From the NCBI GenBank assembly GCA_002841435.1, contig PGZS01000010.1:1-36822 (forward strand): a stretch of DNA of 36,822 bases. Reading direction: 5' to 3'. The notes under the pieces were generated by a model. The model was not told the DNA's origin, did no database searches, and saw only the letters and a program-made list of their open reading frames with translations. Below are positions 1 through 8,025 of this stretch, one piece after another. The stretch's first letter is position 1, and each line of letters starts with the position of its first letter. This DNA is from Firmicutes bacterium HGW-Firmicutes-3 (lineage in GTDB: Bacteria; Bacillota; Clostridia; Lachnospirales; Vallitaleaceae). The position numbers were made by a program, and so were the translations under genes.

Positions 1-79
1 CTTTTTCTAGATAGAGGGCTATAAGTTCGGTTATATTTTCGTCGTCGTCAACAATGAGTATTTTTGATTTTGCTTCCAT
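1..79 (-). CDS. Response regulator, N-terminal end only (partial)
   Basis: The minus strand starts an ATG at 79 and reads 26 codons to the window edge without a stop. The peptide begins MEAKSKILIVDDDENITELI, the first beta strand and acidic pocket (DDD) of a CheY-like receiver domain. A GAGGTG ribosome binding site lies just upstream. The phosphoacceptor Asp and the output domain lie outside the window, so the type of regulator (OmpR, NarL or other) cannot be told. It is read in the same direction as mutS2, with a 66-base gap. Confidence 0.8.
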   Translation of the reverse strand, partial: MEAKSKILIVDDDENITELIALYLEK

Positions 80-145
80 GAGGACACCTCAATTCTTGTA
101 AAGTGGTTAGGATGGGTTACTGGAGCTAATACTATTATAAGCATT

Positions 146-2521
146 TTACTTGAATTCTACAATAGTAACACCGGATTCTCCTTCGCCATAAGCACCGATG
201 CGGAAGGAATCAACATATTTTACTTTCTTAAGATGCTTATGTATGGCAGATCTTAGAGCACCGGTTCCTTTACCATGTATGATGGTAACCATTGGTAACT
301 TTGACAGATAAGCATCATCTAGGTACTTATCCAGAACTTGTAGCGCATCGACGGTCATCTCTCCTCTCAGATCAATCTCAGTGGAGATGCTATAGGCTTT
401 GGTGACAACACCTTTTGTAGATGCTTTTTTACGTACTTCTTTCGGTTGATGGCTATCTTCCTGAAGAACTGTAACATCCTTTAGGGAAACGTTGGATTTC
501 ATAATGCCCATTTGAACTTGAATCTCACCTTTATTATTCGGTAAGGATAAAACGGTTCCATTTCCATTAAAAGGAGCAACAAAAACAGTGTCACCAACGG
601 AGATGTCTTTTGCTTTGGTGCCTTTTGCTTTAGCTTTAGGTAAGCCCATTTCGTTTTCTTGCTTCGACATTGACTGACGTAAAGTACTGCGACTTTCTTC
701 TAGAGCTTTGGTGTCGATTTGGGCACTGTCAGCAATTCGGTTAATATGGCGAATCAACCGATCCGCCTCTTCTTTGGCGGCTTCTGTAATTCTATAGGCT
801 TCTTTTTTGGCTTCCAGAAGCATTTCTTGTTTTTTTTGCTCAAAGGCCTCTTTTTGAAGATCAAAACGGCGCTTTAGGATTTCGGTTTCTTTTCTATATT
901 TTTCAGCCTTTTCCTTCTCGGCAATTGCTGCCTTTTTGTTAATCTCAAGATCTGTAATTAAGTCTTCAAAACGAACCTCTTTTTGTTGTAAAAGGGCTTT
1001 GGCTTCTTCAATAATATCATCACCTAGGCCTAATCTTTTTGAGATGGCAAAAGCGTTACTTTTTCCGGGCACACCTATAAGCAGACGATAAGTAGGCCGT
1101 AGGGTGGTTACATCAAATTCACAGGAAGCATTTTCAACACCCTCTGTAGATAAGGCGTAGACTTTAAGTTCACTATAATGGGTGGTGGCGACAGTTAGAA
1201 CGCGTCTTGCAAATAGATTTTCCAAAGTAGCCATAGCGAGTGCGGCACCTTCTGTTGGATCCGTACCGGCACCAAGTTCATCAAAAAGTACCAAGGAATC
1301 GATGGTGGCTTTTTTGAGTATATCCACGATATTAACCATATGAGAAGAAAAGGTACTTAGGGATTGTTCTATACTTTGTTCATCACCGATATCCGCATAG
1401 ATTTCATCAAAGACCGTTAAACTTGAGCCATCAAAAGCAGGAATATGCAGACCGGCTTGCCCCATGAGGGAGAAGAGACCTAAAGTCTTAAGCGTAACGG
1501 TCTTACCACCGGTATTGGGTCCTGTAATGACTAAGGTATTAAAAGATTTCCCAAGATAGATGTCAATGGGCACCACTTCTTTGTCACTTAGAAGAGGATG
1601 CCTAGCCTTTTTGAGATTGATTTCTTTGTTGTCGTTAAACAGGGGCAAAGTTGCATTTTGCTTTAAGGCCAACTCAGCTTTGGCGAAAATGAAATCCAAC
1701 TCAGCCATAACATCTAAGTTGATTTTTAAGGCTTCCATATGCATAGCAGCTAACGCACTAAGCTCTGCTAGGATACGGTTGATTTCTTCTTGTTCCTCAT
1801 GGGCCAACTCAGTTAGTCCGTTATTAAGTTCGACAACAGACATAGGTTCAATAAATAGTGTTGAGCCGGTAGAAGACTGGTCATGTATCATACCTTTGAA
1901 TTGACTACGGTATTCTGCTTTGACGGGAACGCAGAAGCGGTCATTACGGATTGTAATAATAGGATCTTGTAGCATAGTTTTTTGGTTATTATTATTGATG
2001 ATGCTGTTAAGATTGGAGCGAATTTTGGCATGGGTATTTTGTATGTTGCGTCGTATTTGATGTAGCTGCGAACTGGCTTCATCAGCGATTGTATCTTCAG
2101 ATATAATGCACCGATCTATTTCTCTTAGTAAAGGGGTTAATGGTTCGATGTCCAAGAAAAGAGGGGCAATGGAAAGCGTACTAATCATCTCTTCTCCCTC
2201 CCTAAAATAGCTTTTAAGACGGGATGCAACGCGGAGTACATCACCAATATGGAGCAATTCGAGTATGGAGAGATTACCACCAATGGCCAGTCTTTTTATG
2301 GAAGGACCGATGAGATGGGTACCACGAATGGGTAGGGAACCATATTTGAGTACAGTAGATAGAGCCTCAGAAGTCTCGTTTTGTCTTTTGGTGATGGTCT
2401 CAAGGTCGGAATAGGGTTTTAAGGCATCAACCATTTTTTTGCCCGGTTCAGACTGAGCCAATTGCCTAAGTTGTATTATGATTTTATCGTATTCAAGTAT
2501 TTTGAGAGCTTTTGTATTCAT
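146..2521 (-). CDS. mutS2: MutS2 family ATPase/endonuclease
   Basis: 791 codons, the usual full length for MutS2. The order is: an N-terminal MutS-like lever/clamp part; an ABC-type ATPase core with Walker A (GPNTGGKT) near residues 330-345 and Walker B (LVLFDELGAGTDPTEGA) about 70 residues later; a charged coiled-coil linker around residues 520-620; and a C-terminal Smr domain from about residue 712 with its IDLRGE and HGKGTG motifs. MutS2 lacks the mismatch-recognition domain of MutS. In Bacteria it is linked to suppression of recombination and to rescue of collided ribosomes, where Smr acts as the nuclease. The start follows an AAAGGAG site at a good distance. The leader carries a 16-bp motif also found before rlmCD (see findings). 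Confidence 0.96.
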   Translation of the reverse strand: MNTKALKILEYDKIIIQLRQLAQSEPGKKMVDALKPYSDLETITKRQNETSEALSTVLKYGSLPIRGTHLIGPSIKRLAIGGNLSILELLHIGDVLRVASRLKSYFREGEEMISTLSIAPLFLDIEPLTPLLREIDRCIISEDTIADEASSQLHQIRRNIQNTHAKIRSNLNSIINNNNQKTMLQDPIITIRNDRFCVPVKAEYRSQFKGMIHDQSSTGSTLFIEPMSVVELNNGLTELAHEEQEEINRILAELSALAAMHMEALKINLDVMAELDFIFAKAELALKQNATLPLFNDNKEINLKKARHPLLSDKEVVPIDIYLGKSFNTLVITGPNTGGKTVTLKTLGLFSLMGQAGLHIPAFDGSSLTVFDEIYADIGDEQSIEQSLSTFSSHMVNIVDILKKATIDSLVLFDELGAGTDPTEGAALAMATLENLFARRVLTVATTHYSELKVYALSTEGVENASCEFDVTTLRPTYRLLIGVPGKSNAFAISKRLGLGDDIIEEAKALLQQKEVRFEDLITDLEINKKAAIAEKEKAEKYRKETEILKRRFDLQKEAFEQKKQEMLLEAKKEAYRITEAAKEEADRLIRHINRIADSAQIDTKALEESRSTLRQSMSKQENEMGLPKAKAKGTKAKDISVGDTVFVAPFNGNGTVLSLPNNKGEIQVQMGIMKSNVSLKDVTVLQEDSHQPKEVRKKASTKGVVTKAYSISTEIDLRGEMTVDALQVLDKYLDDAYLSKLPMVTIIHGKGTGALRSAIHKHLKKVKYVDSFRIGAYGEGESGVTIVEFK

Positions 2522-2564
2522 GGGGAACTCCTTTAGTATGGCTAAAAAGTCAAAATTTTGTTTT

Positions 2565-2580
2565 ACTATATAGTTTTGAC
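2565..2580 (-). promoter_or_regulatory. 16-bp motif GTCAAAACTATATAGT, copy before mutS2
   Basis: Read on the minus strand this is identical over 16 bases to 5492-5507. It lies about 45-60 bases before the mutS2 ATG. Its GTCAAAA also forms an inverted repeat with a TTTTGAC nearer the gene. It could be a regulator site or a shared leader element. Confidence 0.45.
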
Positions 2581-2608
2581 GCTTTAACCTATTATTATGT
2601 AATTGTGT

Positions 2609-3082
2609 TTATAGATCTAGATAATAGAGGTCATAGGCTGCTTTTTCATAGACAGGCATGACATTTTCTAATTCATTGTATTTATGAAAGCCGAGTGAAG
2701 ACCAAAACCGTTGTGCATGGGTATTATCAAGATGGCAGGTCAGATAGATACGGTTATAGTGTCGGGGCAGTATATACTCTTTACAAAAAGCTTCAAAGAA
2801 TTGTCGACCGTAGCCTTGTCCGATATAGTCCGGCAAAATAAGAAAGCTTTGAAGCCAACAAGTACCTGTTAGGTTTGTTTTCATGAGCTTTAAATAGCCT
2901 AAGGATTTTTGACCAATGGTATCGATATAAACAAAATGTTCACCTGTGTCTTTTCCTAAAGACTGGGGTGATTGTATGGCTTTATTATAATGATCATAGC
3001 GTGTTAAAGCAATGTTGATTCTTAGAAGATCTAGGGTACTTGCTTGAATGATTTCCAGCTTCATTTTATTAGGGTTTATCAT
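2609..3082 (-). CDS. GNAT family N-acetyltransferase
   Basis: 157 codons. The central part reads SFLILPDYIGQGYGRQFFEAF, the acetyl-CoA-binding motif A of GNAT proteins (beta4, then Q/R-x-x-G-x-G/A). It is followed by RIYLTCHLDNTHAQRFWSSLGF, the typical motif B with an N-x-x-A-x-x-F-W-x-x-x-G-F end. The substrate cannot be told from sequence; small GNATs of this kind act on amines of small molecules or protein N-termini. The start ATG follows an AAAGGTGG site. It lies upstream of mutS2 on the same strand with an 87-base gap, and could be transcribed with it. Confidence 0.85.
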   Translation of the reverse strand: MINPNKMKLEIIQASTLDLLRINIALTRYDHYNKAIQSPQSLGKDTGEHFVYIDTIGQKSLGYLKLMKTNLTGTCWLQSFLILPDYIGQGYGRQFFEAFCKEYILPRHYNRIYLTCHLDNTHAQRFWSSLGFHKYNELENVMPVYEKAAYDLYYLDL

Positions 3083-3307
3083 AAGGAACCACCTTTAATA
3101 TATATGAATATACTTTATTATCATTTTACATGATTATGACATAATTATAAAGCATCCTGACATATCTTTTTTATAGAACCTGACCATACAGCTTCTATGT
3201 TTGTACTTAAAGGGACGTAAAAGGCCTTGAAAAGCAGGAAATTAAAGGGTTTACGAGAAACGCTAATTTGTTAACGTTCTATTCATAATCTGTTCAAAAA
3301 CACGTTG

Positions 3308-3313
3308 TATAAT
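3308..3313 (+). promoter_or_regulatory. Probable -10 box for the 43-codon gene
   Basis: A perfect TATAAT lies about 43 bases before the ATG at 3356. No good -35 hexamer sits at standard distance (TTCATA at 3282 is 20 bases away). The rest of the gene-free stretch 3083-3340 is AT-rich and shows nothing else I can name. Confidence 0.5.
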
Positions 3314-3355
3314 AGGGGTTAGGAATCAATGAGCTTGATAATTGGAGTGTGAATC

Positions 3356-3487
3356 ATGAGCGAAACGAAGACTAATAATGAATGTCCTTCATTTTACAAA
3401 GAAGAAATTAAACATTCAAAAAAACTTTCCAAATTTTCAAAGCTAGTTCGTAAGCTAAGTACAATTTTATATGGATCAAAAAGATGA
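3356..3487 (+). CDS. Small hypothetical protein, 43 aa, basic, one Cys
   Basis: A short reading frame of 43 codons starts ATG at 3356 behind a GGAGTG site at 3344-3349 and stops with TGA at 3487. It is boxed in by a TATAAT upstream and a hairpin-plus-T terminator two bases downstream, so it looks like a complete one-gene transcription unit. The peptide has a polar N-terminus with one Cys (NNECPSFYKEE) and a Lys/Ser-rich C-terminal half (HSKKLSKFSKLVRKL) that could form an amphipathic helix. I do not recognise the family. The next gene downstream is a DUF692/MNIO-like protein, a family whose characterised members modify Cys-containing peptides; that link is inference only. Confidence 0.55.
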   Translation: MSETKTNNECPSFYKEEIKHSKKLSKFSKLVRKLSTILYGSKR

Positions 3488-3488
3488 T

Positions 3489-3518
3489 AAGTGGCAGAGA
3501 TGCTACTTTTTGTTTTTT
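3489..3518 (+). terminator. Rho-independent terminator after the 43-codon gene
   Basis: The arms AAGTGGC (3489-3495) and GCTACTT (3502-3508) pair with one G-T wobble across a 6-base loop, followed by TTTGTTTTTT. It begins right after the stop codon. Confidence 0.8.
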
Positions 3519-3632
3519 ATTTGACATAATGGTCTGTTAATGTTTCAATGAAGCTATACAATGTTTAAGTCAGAGAAACTTAGAAACTTAGTTTTGACGA
3601 TTTTATCATAGATGAAGTAAGGTGGCGAGAAA

Positions 3633-4415
3633 ATGAAACTTGGTTGTAATTATTCAGAAGAATTAATGTTACTGATAAAAGAAGACTTGGTAGAAGTGGA
3701 CTGTATTAAGATGGGTTATTTTCAGCCCTTTATGGGATTACATGAAGAAATCGTGAAGAAAAAATCAATTTTGATACATGGTTTTGGCAAACACGAACAT
3801 ATTGGTATGGTTGATCCAAAGCGTAACAATGACTGGCAATATATGAATGATGTTTTGACTCAATATGAATCACCACATTTGGCGGTACATTTTTCTATTT
3901 ATGACCAAGATTTACATGTTGCCAGAGATATAAGGCAACGATTGGATCAAGGGATTGAGATTTTTAAAGAGCATCTAGAAGTGCCATTAATAATTGAAAA
4001 CATGGATTATAATCCATTTTATAGTACTTACTACGTAAAACCTGAAGCAGTGGATCCGGATTTTATAACCGAGATGTGTGAAAAACATGATGTGGGCCTT
4101 TTATTAGATACAGCCCATGCAAGTGTCTCAGCGTATCACTTGAAAATGGATGTTCATGATTATATAAGAAGACTTCCCTTGAAACGGGTTAAAGAAATAC
4201 ATTTTGTCGGGACTCAGTTGACAGAAGACAAAGGTTTAATCGATATGCATACACCTTTAACACCAAGAGATTATGATTTACTGGATTGGCTGAGGTATAA
4301 ATGTAAACCTGAGATTGTTACACTAGAATATGGATGGCCTGGTTCGGACTTCTCATGGCGTACCAGTAAGGAAGAGATTAAGAAACAACTTATTGAGATT
4401 AGAAGAAGATTCTAA
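3633..4415 (+). CDS. DUF692/MNIO-like TIM-barrel protein (possible metal-dependent oxidase)
   Basis: 260 codons, start behind an AGGTGG site. The C-terminal half follows the pattern of DUF692, now called multinuclear non-heme iron-dependent oxidases (MNIO): IIENMDYNP (Glu122, Asn123), GLLLDTAHASVSA (Asp159, His162), DYIRRLPLKRVKEIHFVGT (His190), LIDMHTPLTPRDYDLLDWL (Asp204, His206) and TLEYGWP (Glu232). These are the spots where the family keeps its metal ligands. It departs from the classic motif in having DTAH where DVNN is usual and GTQ where AGH is usual. Characterised MNIO enzymes (MbnB, TglH) modify Cys in ribosomal peptides, normally with a partner protein that is not seen here. A sugar-phosphate isomerase-like TIM barrel is the main alternative. 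Confidence 0.6.
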   Translation: MKLGCNYSEELMLLIKEDLVEVDCIKMGYFQPFMGLHEEIVKKKSILIHGFGKHEHIGMVDPKRNNDWQYMNDVLTQYESPHLAVHFSIYDQDLHVARDIRQRLDQGIEIFKEHLEVPLIIENMDYNPFYSTYYVKPEAVDPDFITEMCEKHDVGLLLDTAHASVSAYHLKMDVHDYIRRLPLKRVKEIHFVGTQLTEDKGLIDMHTPLTPRDYDLLDWLRYKCKPEIVTLEYGWPGSDFSWRTSKEEIKKQLIEIRRRF

Positions 4416-4432
4416 GGATACATATATACGAG

Positions 4433-4456
4433 GACCCTTTTAAGGGTCTTTGTTTT
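4433..4456 (+). terminator. Rho-independent terminator
   Basis: The palindromic arms GACCCTT (4433-4439) and AAGGGTC (4442-4448), with two unpaired bases between them, are followed by TTTGTTTT. It closes the MNIO-like gene. Confidence 0.85.
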
Positions 4457-4587
4457 ATCTTATTGGGTTATGGCATCCGATTCTTTTCTTTAACTTCACT
4501 TGAAAATAGGCTATAATGTGATAATGGCAACAAGTAATGCTGTTATGTTGATTACAGGGCAGTTTTACATATTGAAAGGAGAAACAT

Positions 4588-5469
4588 ATGCGTTATTTGG
4601 CAGATGTGAATGAAGGCGATCAAATCGTCGATATATATTTATGTGCAGAAAAACAAGTATTAAACGGTAAAATATGGGATTTAAACGATGGTATTAATAG
4701 CTTTGGGACTGGAGATTACATCAAAGTGGATGCAACAGTTGTGAGCTTTCAAGGCAGTATTCAGTATAATATTAAACGTGTACGCGTAGCTCAAGAAGGT
4801 GAATACGATCCAAAAGACTATGTACCGGCAACAGAATATGATGTGGAAGAAATGTATAAAGAATTTGTTGGATATATTGAGGATATGGACGATCCTTGGC
4901 TCAAACAATTGGCTAGCAATTTCTTTATTGAAGATAAAGCTTTTGCTAAAAGCTTCAAGGCACATACAGCGGCAAAAACCGTACATCATGCTTATATGGG
5001 TGGTTTATTAGAACACACTTTATACATGTTGAGACTATGTGATTTTATGACCAAGCAGTATCCGGTATTAAACAAAAGCATCCTATTTTCAGGCTGTATG
5101 TTCCATGATATTGGTAAGCTTAAAGAATTGTCGGAGTTTCCGATTATTGAATACACAGATGAAGGCCAGTTGGTTGGGCATATCATCATAGGCATAGAGT
5201 GGTTAAGTAAAAAAATTGATGAGATTCCTAAGTTTCCGCCAACGCTTGCCAATTTACTAAAACATATGATTATTGCCCATCATGGTGAGTTGGAATACGG
5301 ATCACCAAAAAAACCGGAACTAATTGAAGCCATAGCCTTGCATTATATAGATAATATAGATGCAAAGATGAAAACATTTACAACCTTAATGAAAGCCTCC
5401 AGTGAGCAAGATGATTGGCTTGGTTATCAGAGGATGTTTGAAAGCAACTTAAGAAGAACCAGATATTAG
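4588..5469 (+). CDS. yhaM: 3'-5' exoribonuclease, YhaM type (OB fold + HD domain)
   Basis: 293 codons, slightly shorter than Bacillus YhaM (about 314). Residues about 1-80 look like an OB-fold nucleic-acid-binding domain (GDYIKVDATVVSFQGSIQYN). The rest is an HD phosphohydrolase domain: HHAYMGGLLEHTL, then FHDIGKLKE (the His-Asp pair), then a third His group IIAHHGELEYGSP, and IDNIDAKMKTF near the end. YhaM-type enzymes degrade RNA and some single-stranded DNA from the 3' end. The start follows GAAAGGAGAAAC at a good distance. It has its own short upstream region after the terminator at 4433-4456. Confidence 0.88.
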   Translation: MRYLADVNEGDQIVDIYLCAEKQVLNGKIWDLNDGINSFGTGDYIKVDATVVSFQGSIQYNIKRVRVAQEGEYDPKDYVPATEYDVEEMYKEFVGYIEDMDDPWLKQLASNFFIEDKAFAKSFKAHTAAKTVHHAYMGGLLEHTLYMLRLCDFMTKQYPVLNKSILFSGCMFHDIGKLKELSEFPIIEYTDEGQLVGHIIIGIEWLSKKIDEIPKFPPTLANLLKHMIIAHHGELEYGSPKKPELIEAIALHYIDNIDAKMKTFTTLMKASSEQDDWLGYQRMFESNLRRTRY

Positions 5470-5491
5470 AATATAGTTAAATGGTTAAGGT

Positions 5492-5507
5492 GTCAAAACT
5501 ATATAGT
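5492..5507 (+). promoter_or_regulatory. 16-bp motif GTCAAAACTATATAGT, copy before rlmCD
   Basis: The motif contains the perfect 10-bp palindrome ACTATATAGT. The same 16 bases occur, in the same orientation relative to the gene, in the leader of mutS2 (2565-2580, minus strand). Here it lies about 84 bases before the rlmCD start. No known regulator is recognised. Confidence 0.45.
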
Positions 5508-5590
5508 TGAACTTTTACATACAATATATGTGAATTTAGTGATACTTAGTCTTGACTCAGTAAACTTAAATTGATGAATAGAGGTATGAA

Positions 5591-6979
5591 ATGTCGAAAG
5601 TAAAGGCACCAGTGGTAAAAAATGAAGTGTATGAGATGATGGTTGATGATATTGGTGTTAATGGTGAAGGCATCGGCAAAGTGGAAGGTTATACTTTGTT
5701 TGTTGATGGCGGTTTGCCGGGTGAGACCATTCTTGTTAAGGTTGTTAAAGTCGGCAAGAATTTTGGTTTCGGGAAGCTTGAGACATTAAAGACCCCATCA
5801 CCGGATAGAGTTATACCTATATGTAAAGTGGCAAGCCAGTGTGGCGGTTGTCAACTCCAACATCTATCTTATGAGGGCCAGTTGAAGTTTAAACAAAACA
5901 AAGTAGACCAATTGATTAAGAGAATTGGGAAATTAAGTGATATACAAGTGGAGCCGGTAATGGGTATGGATGAACCGTATTACTATCGAAACAAGGTTCA
6001 ATATCCGGTCAGGCAAGAGGGTGGTCGTGTAAAAATAGGCTTTTACGCCAAACGCAGTCATAGGATAGTAGAAACTGACATCTGTTATATACAAGATCAG
6101 CGTAATGAAGAAGTCAAAGCCCTTATTTTGGATTGGATGACACAAAACGGTATATCCGCCTATAATGAAGAAACACATAAAGGCTTTTTAAGACATATTG
6201 TAACAAGACATGCCCATTCCACAAAGCTTATGCATGTGACATTGGTCATTAACGGCCGACGCTTAAAGGCGTCAGAAGGTCTAATAGCAAGATTAACCAA
6301 ACTGGATTACATATCCGGTATCAGTGTAAATATCAACAAAGAAATCACCAATGTCATCATGGGGGAACAATTACTTCATGTGTATGGTGACACCCATATT
6401 GAAGATACCATAAATGATGTCAAGTTCCACATATCACCATTATCCTTCTTCCAAGTCAATCCGGTTCAGACAGAAAAACTATATGCAAAAGTCATGGAGT
6501 TTGCAGGTTTAACCGGTGAAGAAACAGTCATGGATATTTTTTGTGGTATTGGCAGCATATCTCTTTTGCTGGCAAAAAAAGCAAAAAAAGTCATTGGTGT
6601 AGAAGTGGTTGAAGCGGCGGTAGAAGACGCACTTCATAATGCAGATATCAATGGTATAACAAATGCCGAGTTCTATACAGGCAAGGCAGAAGAAGTCATA
6701 CCAAGGCTTCATGATGAATTAAAGATGCGTGCAGATGTTATCGTTGTGGACCCACCAAGAAAAGGCTGTGAAGAAGTACTGCTAGATGCGATGGTCAAGA
6801 TCAATCCCAAACGCATTGTCTATGTCTCATGTGATCCGTCAACACTGGCAAGAGACCTTAAGTATCTTACTGAAAAAGGTTACAGCGTGGATAAAGTTCA
6901 ACCTGTTGATATGTTCCCTCAAAGTGTGCACGTGGAGAACGTTGTCTTGATGATAAAGGTGGATCATTATATCGGATAA
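5591..6979 (+). CDS. rlmCD: 23S rRNA (uracil-C5)-methyltransferase, RlmCD/RumA family
   Basis: 462 codons, full length. The N-terminal TRAM domain covers about residues 8-65. Iron-sulfur cysteines are at 78, 84 and 87 (CKVASQCGGCQLQHL), with a fourth in ETDICYIQ. Then come the SFFQVNPVQTEKLY motif, the SAM-binding loop DIFCGIGSISLLLA near residue 317, VVDPPRKGC, and the catalytic Cys in YVSCDPSTLARDLKYL near residue 415. The C-terminal general-base Glu is in HVENVVLM. These enzymes make 5-methyluridine in 23S rRNA; Gram-positive RlmCD acts on two sites (U747 and U1939, E. coli numbering). Which sites are used here is not decidable. A separate fragment of a related gene end lies at 12932-12976. 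Confidence 0.92.
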   Translation: MSKVKAPVVKNEVYEMMVDDIGVNGEGIGKVEGYTLFVDGGLPGETILVKVVKVGKNFGFGKLETLKTPSPDRVIPICKVASQCGGCQLQHLSYEGQLKFKQNKVDQLIKRIGKLSDIQVEPVMGMDEPYYYRNKVQYPVRQEGGRVKIGFYAKRSHRIVETDICYIQDQRNEEVKALILDWMTQNGISAYNEETHKGFLRHIVTRHAHSTKLMHVTLVINGRRLKASEGLIARLTKLDYISGISVNINKEITNVIMGEQLLHVYGDTHIEDTINDVKFHISPLSFFQVNPVQTEKLYAKVMEFAGLTGEETVMDIFCGIGSISLLLAKKAKKVIGVEVVEAAVEDALHNADINGITNAEFYTGKAEEVIPRLHDELKMRADVIVVDPPRKGCEEVLLDAMVKINPKRIVYVSCDPSTLARDLKYLTEKGYSVDKVQPVDMFPQSVHVENVVLMIKVDHYIG

Positions 6980-7051
6980 AAATAAATTGTTGTATGGTAT
7001 ACTAAAAAGGAGTATGTCAAGATTAAAGCTTAATTTTTAGGAGGATTATTA

Positions 7052-7399
7052 ATGAAAAAGTTTGTTTTTAAGGATTATTTTCATGAGCCAGAAGCAAAAA
7101 TAGCTAAACGTATGCTTTCAAAAAGTGACAATGTAATTGCTTTTGTTCTAAATATTGCAAAAGGTGAAATATTACCAGGACATACACATCTTACGTCAAC
7201 TCTTTTCTTGCAAGTCATGGAAGGCAATGCAAAAGTTATAACGGATGGCAACGAAACCTCTTTGCAAGTTGGAGAGTTAATGCAGGTTGAAGGACCAGAA
7301 AGCCTGCAGGTTATAAACAGTGGTGAAGAAGTATTACGTCTTTTTGTTACAATTTCACCTATGGGTTCAGAGGCTTTTGCAACTGATGCGAATGTTTAA
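7052..7399 (+). CDS. Cupin domain protein
   Basis: 115 codons behind a TAGGAGG site. The sequence shows a single cupin barrel: an ILPGHTHLTSTLFLQVMEGNAKV segment resembling cupin motif 1 (G-x5-H-x-H-x3,4-E-x6-G, here with His-x-His but no clear Glu), then GELMQVEGPESLQVINSGEE as motif 2, whose usual His is missing. Such small cupins bind metals or ligands; no reaction can be named. It stands alone between rlmCD and a strong terminator. A second, more divergent cupin is encoded in the PadR cluster downstream. Confidence 0.75.
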   Translation: MKKFVFKDYFHEPEAKIAKRMLSKSDNVIAFVLNIAKGEILPGHTHLTSTLFLQVMEGNAKVITDGNETSLQVGELMQVEGPESLQVINSGEEVLRLFVTISPMGSEAFATDANV

Positions 7400-7424
7400 T
7401 GTGACCGGAAAAATAATTTAACCA

Positions 7425-7473
7425 AAAGAAACCCTTGAAAATAGTTATTAAGGCTATTTTCAAGGGTTTCTTT
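7425..7473. terminator. Strong 20-bp hairpin terminator, possibly bidirectional
   Basis: Two perfectly complementary 20-base arms (7425-7444 and 7454-7473) flank a 9-base loop. The 3' arm ends CTTT and the 5' arm begins AAAG, so it could act on both strands. It closes the cupin gene. Confidence 0.8.
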
Positions 7474-7544
7474 GTGTTTGATACTACAAAATAAAACCCA
7501 TACATATACAGTAAAGTTTGAGAGCTTTGTATTTAAGGATGTTG

Positions 7545-7573
7545 TTGACAGATATATCCGTGGGTAGTAAACT
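7545..7573 (+). promoter_or_regulatory. Promoter of the padR cluster
   Basis: A perfect -35 box TTGACA (7545-7550) and TAAACT (7568-7573, 4 of 6 matches) are 17 bases apart. Transcription would start near 7580, just before the palindrome at 7584-7610. Confidence 0.65.
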
Positions 7574-7583
7574 ATATTCAAGA

Positions 7584-7610
7584 CGACTATATTCATAAAG
7601 TATATAGTCG
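7584..7610. promoter_or_regulatory. Probable PadR operator (inverted repeat)
   Basis: CGACTATAT (7584-7592) and ATATAGTCG (7602-7610) form perfect 9-base arms with a 9-base spacer. They sit between the promoter and the padR start codon, where bound repressor would block transcription. PadR proteins often repress their own operon from such sites; the assignment of this site to this PadR is inference. Confidence 0.65.
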
Positions 7611-7626
7611 AGATGGAGGCGATGTT

Positions 7627-8025
7627 ATGGAAAAAGAGCATGATTTTTTCTGCACCAGTAAAAGTCATAAGATGGAAAGATTTTTAGAAGTATGTTTATT
7701 GCTACTTTTATATGATGAAGTAGGATATGGCTACGGCCTTATTGAACAGCTGGCATATTTTGGTTTTTCTCAGGAGGAGCTTAATGTCGGTACGCTGTAT
7801 AGGACACTTAGAAAAATGGAGAAAGAGGGTCTAGTTTCTTCTCTTTGGGAAGAAGGTGGACAAGGACCAAGAAGGAGAGTATATGAAATTACTGAAAGTG
7901 GTAAAAGGAACCTTGACCAGTGGATTAATATTCTAGAGATTAGAAAAGCAAGGATTGATAAGTTGATCTTAAAATATGAAGAAAAAACCATAACTGAAAG
8001 GAGAATGGAAAGTGAAAATATTTGA
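7627..8025 (+). CDS. PadR family transcriptional regulator
   Basis: 132 codons. The winged helix of PadR is clear: FLEVCLLLLLYDEVGYGYGLIEQL, then the recognition helix and wing VGTLYRTLRKMEKEGLVSSLW and GPRRRVYEITESGKRNLDQW. A short C-terminal helix follows (LDQWINILEIRKARIDKLI), as in subfamily 2 members used for dimerisation. The start follows GATGGAGGCG. It is the first gene of a tight cluster; its stop overlaps the start of the next gene by 14 bases. An inverted repeat directly upstream is the likely operator. The inducer is unknown; PadR proteins usually respond to small phenolic or drug-like compounds. Confidence 0.9.
   Translation: MEKEHDFFCTSKSHKMERFLEVCLLLLLYDEVGYGYGLIEQLAYFGFSQEELNVGTLYRTLRKMEKEGLVSSLWEEGGQGPRRRVYEITESGKRNLDQWINILEIRKARIDKLILKYEEKTITERRMESENI

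Noticed and set aside
3521-3526. TTGACA as -35 box of the MNIO-like gene
   Set aside because: No -10 box lies at 16-18 bases (TATACA at 3555 is 28 bases away), so no promoter was called.
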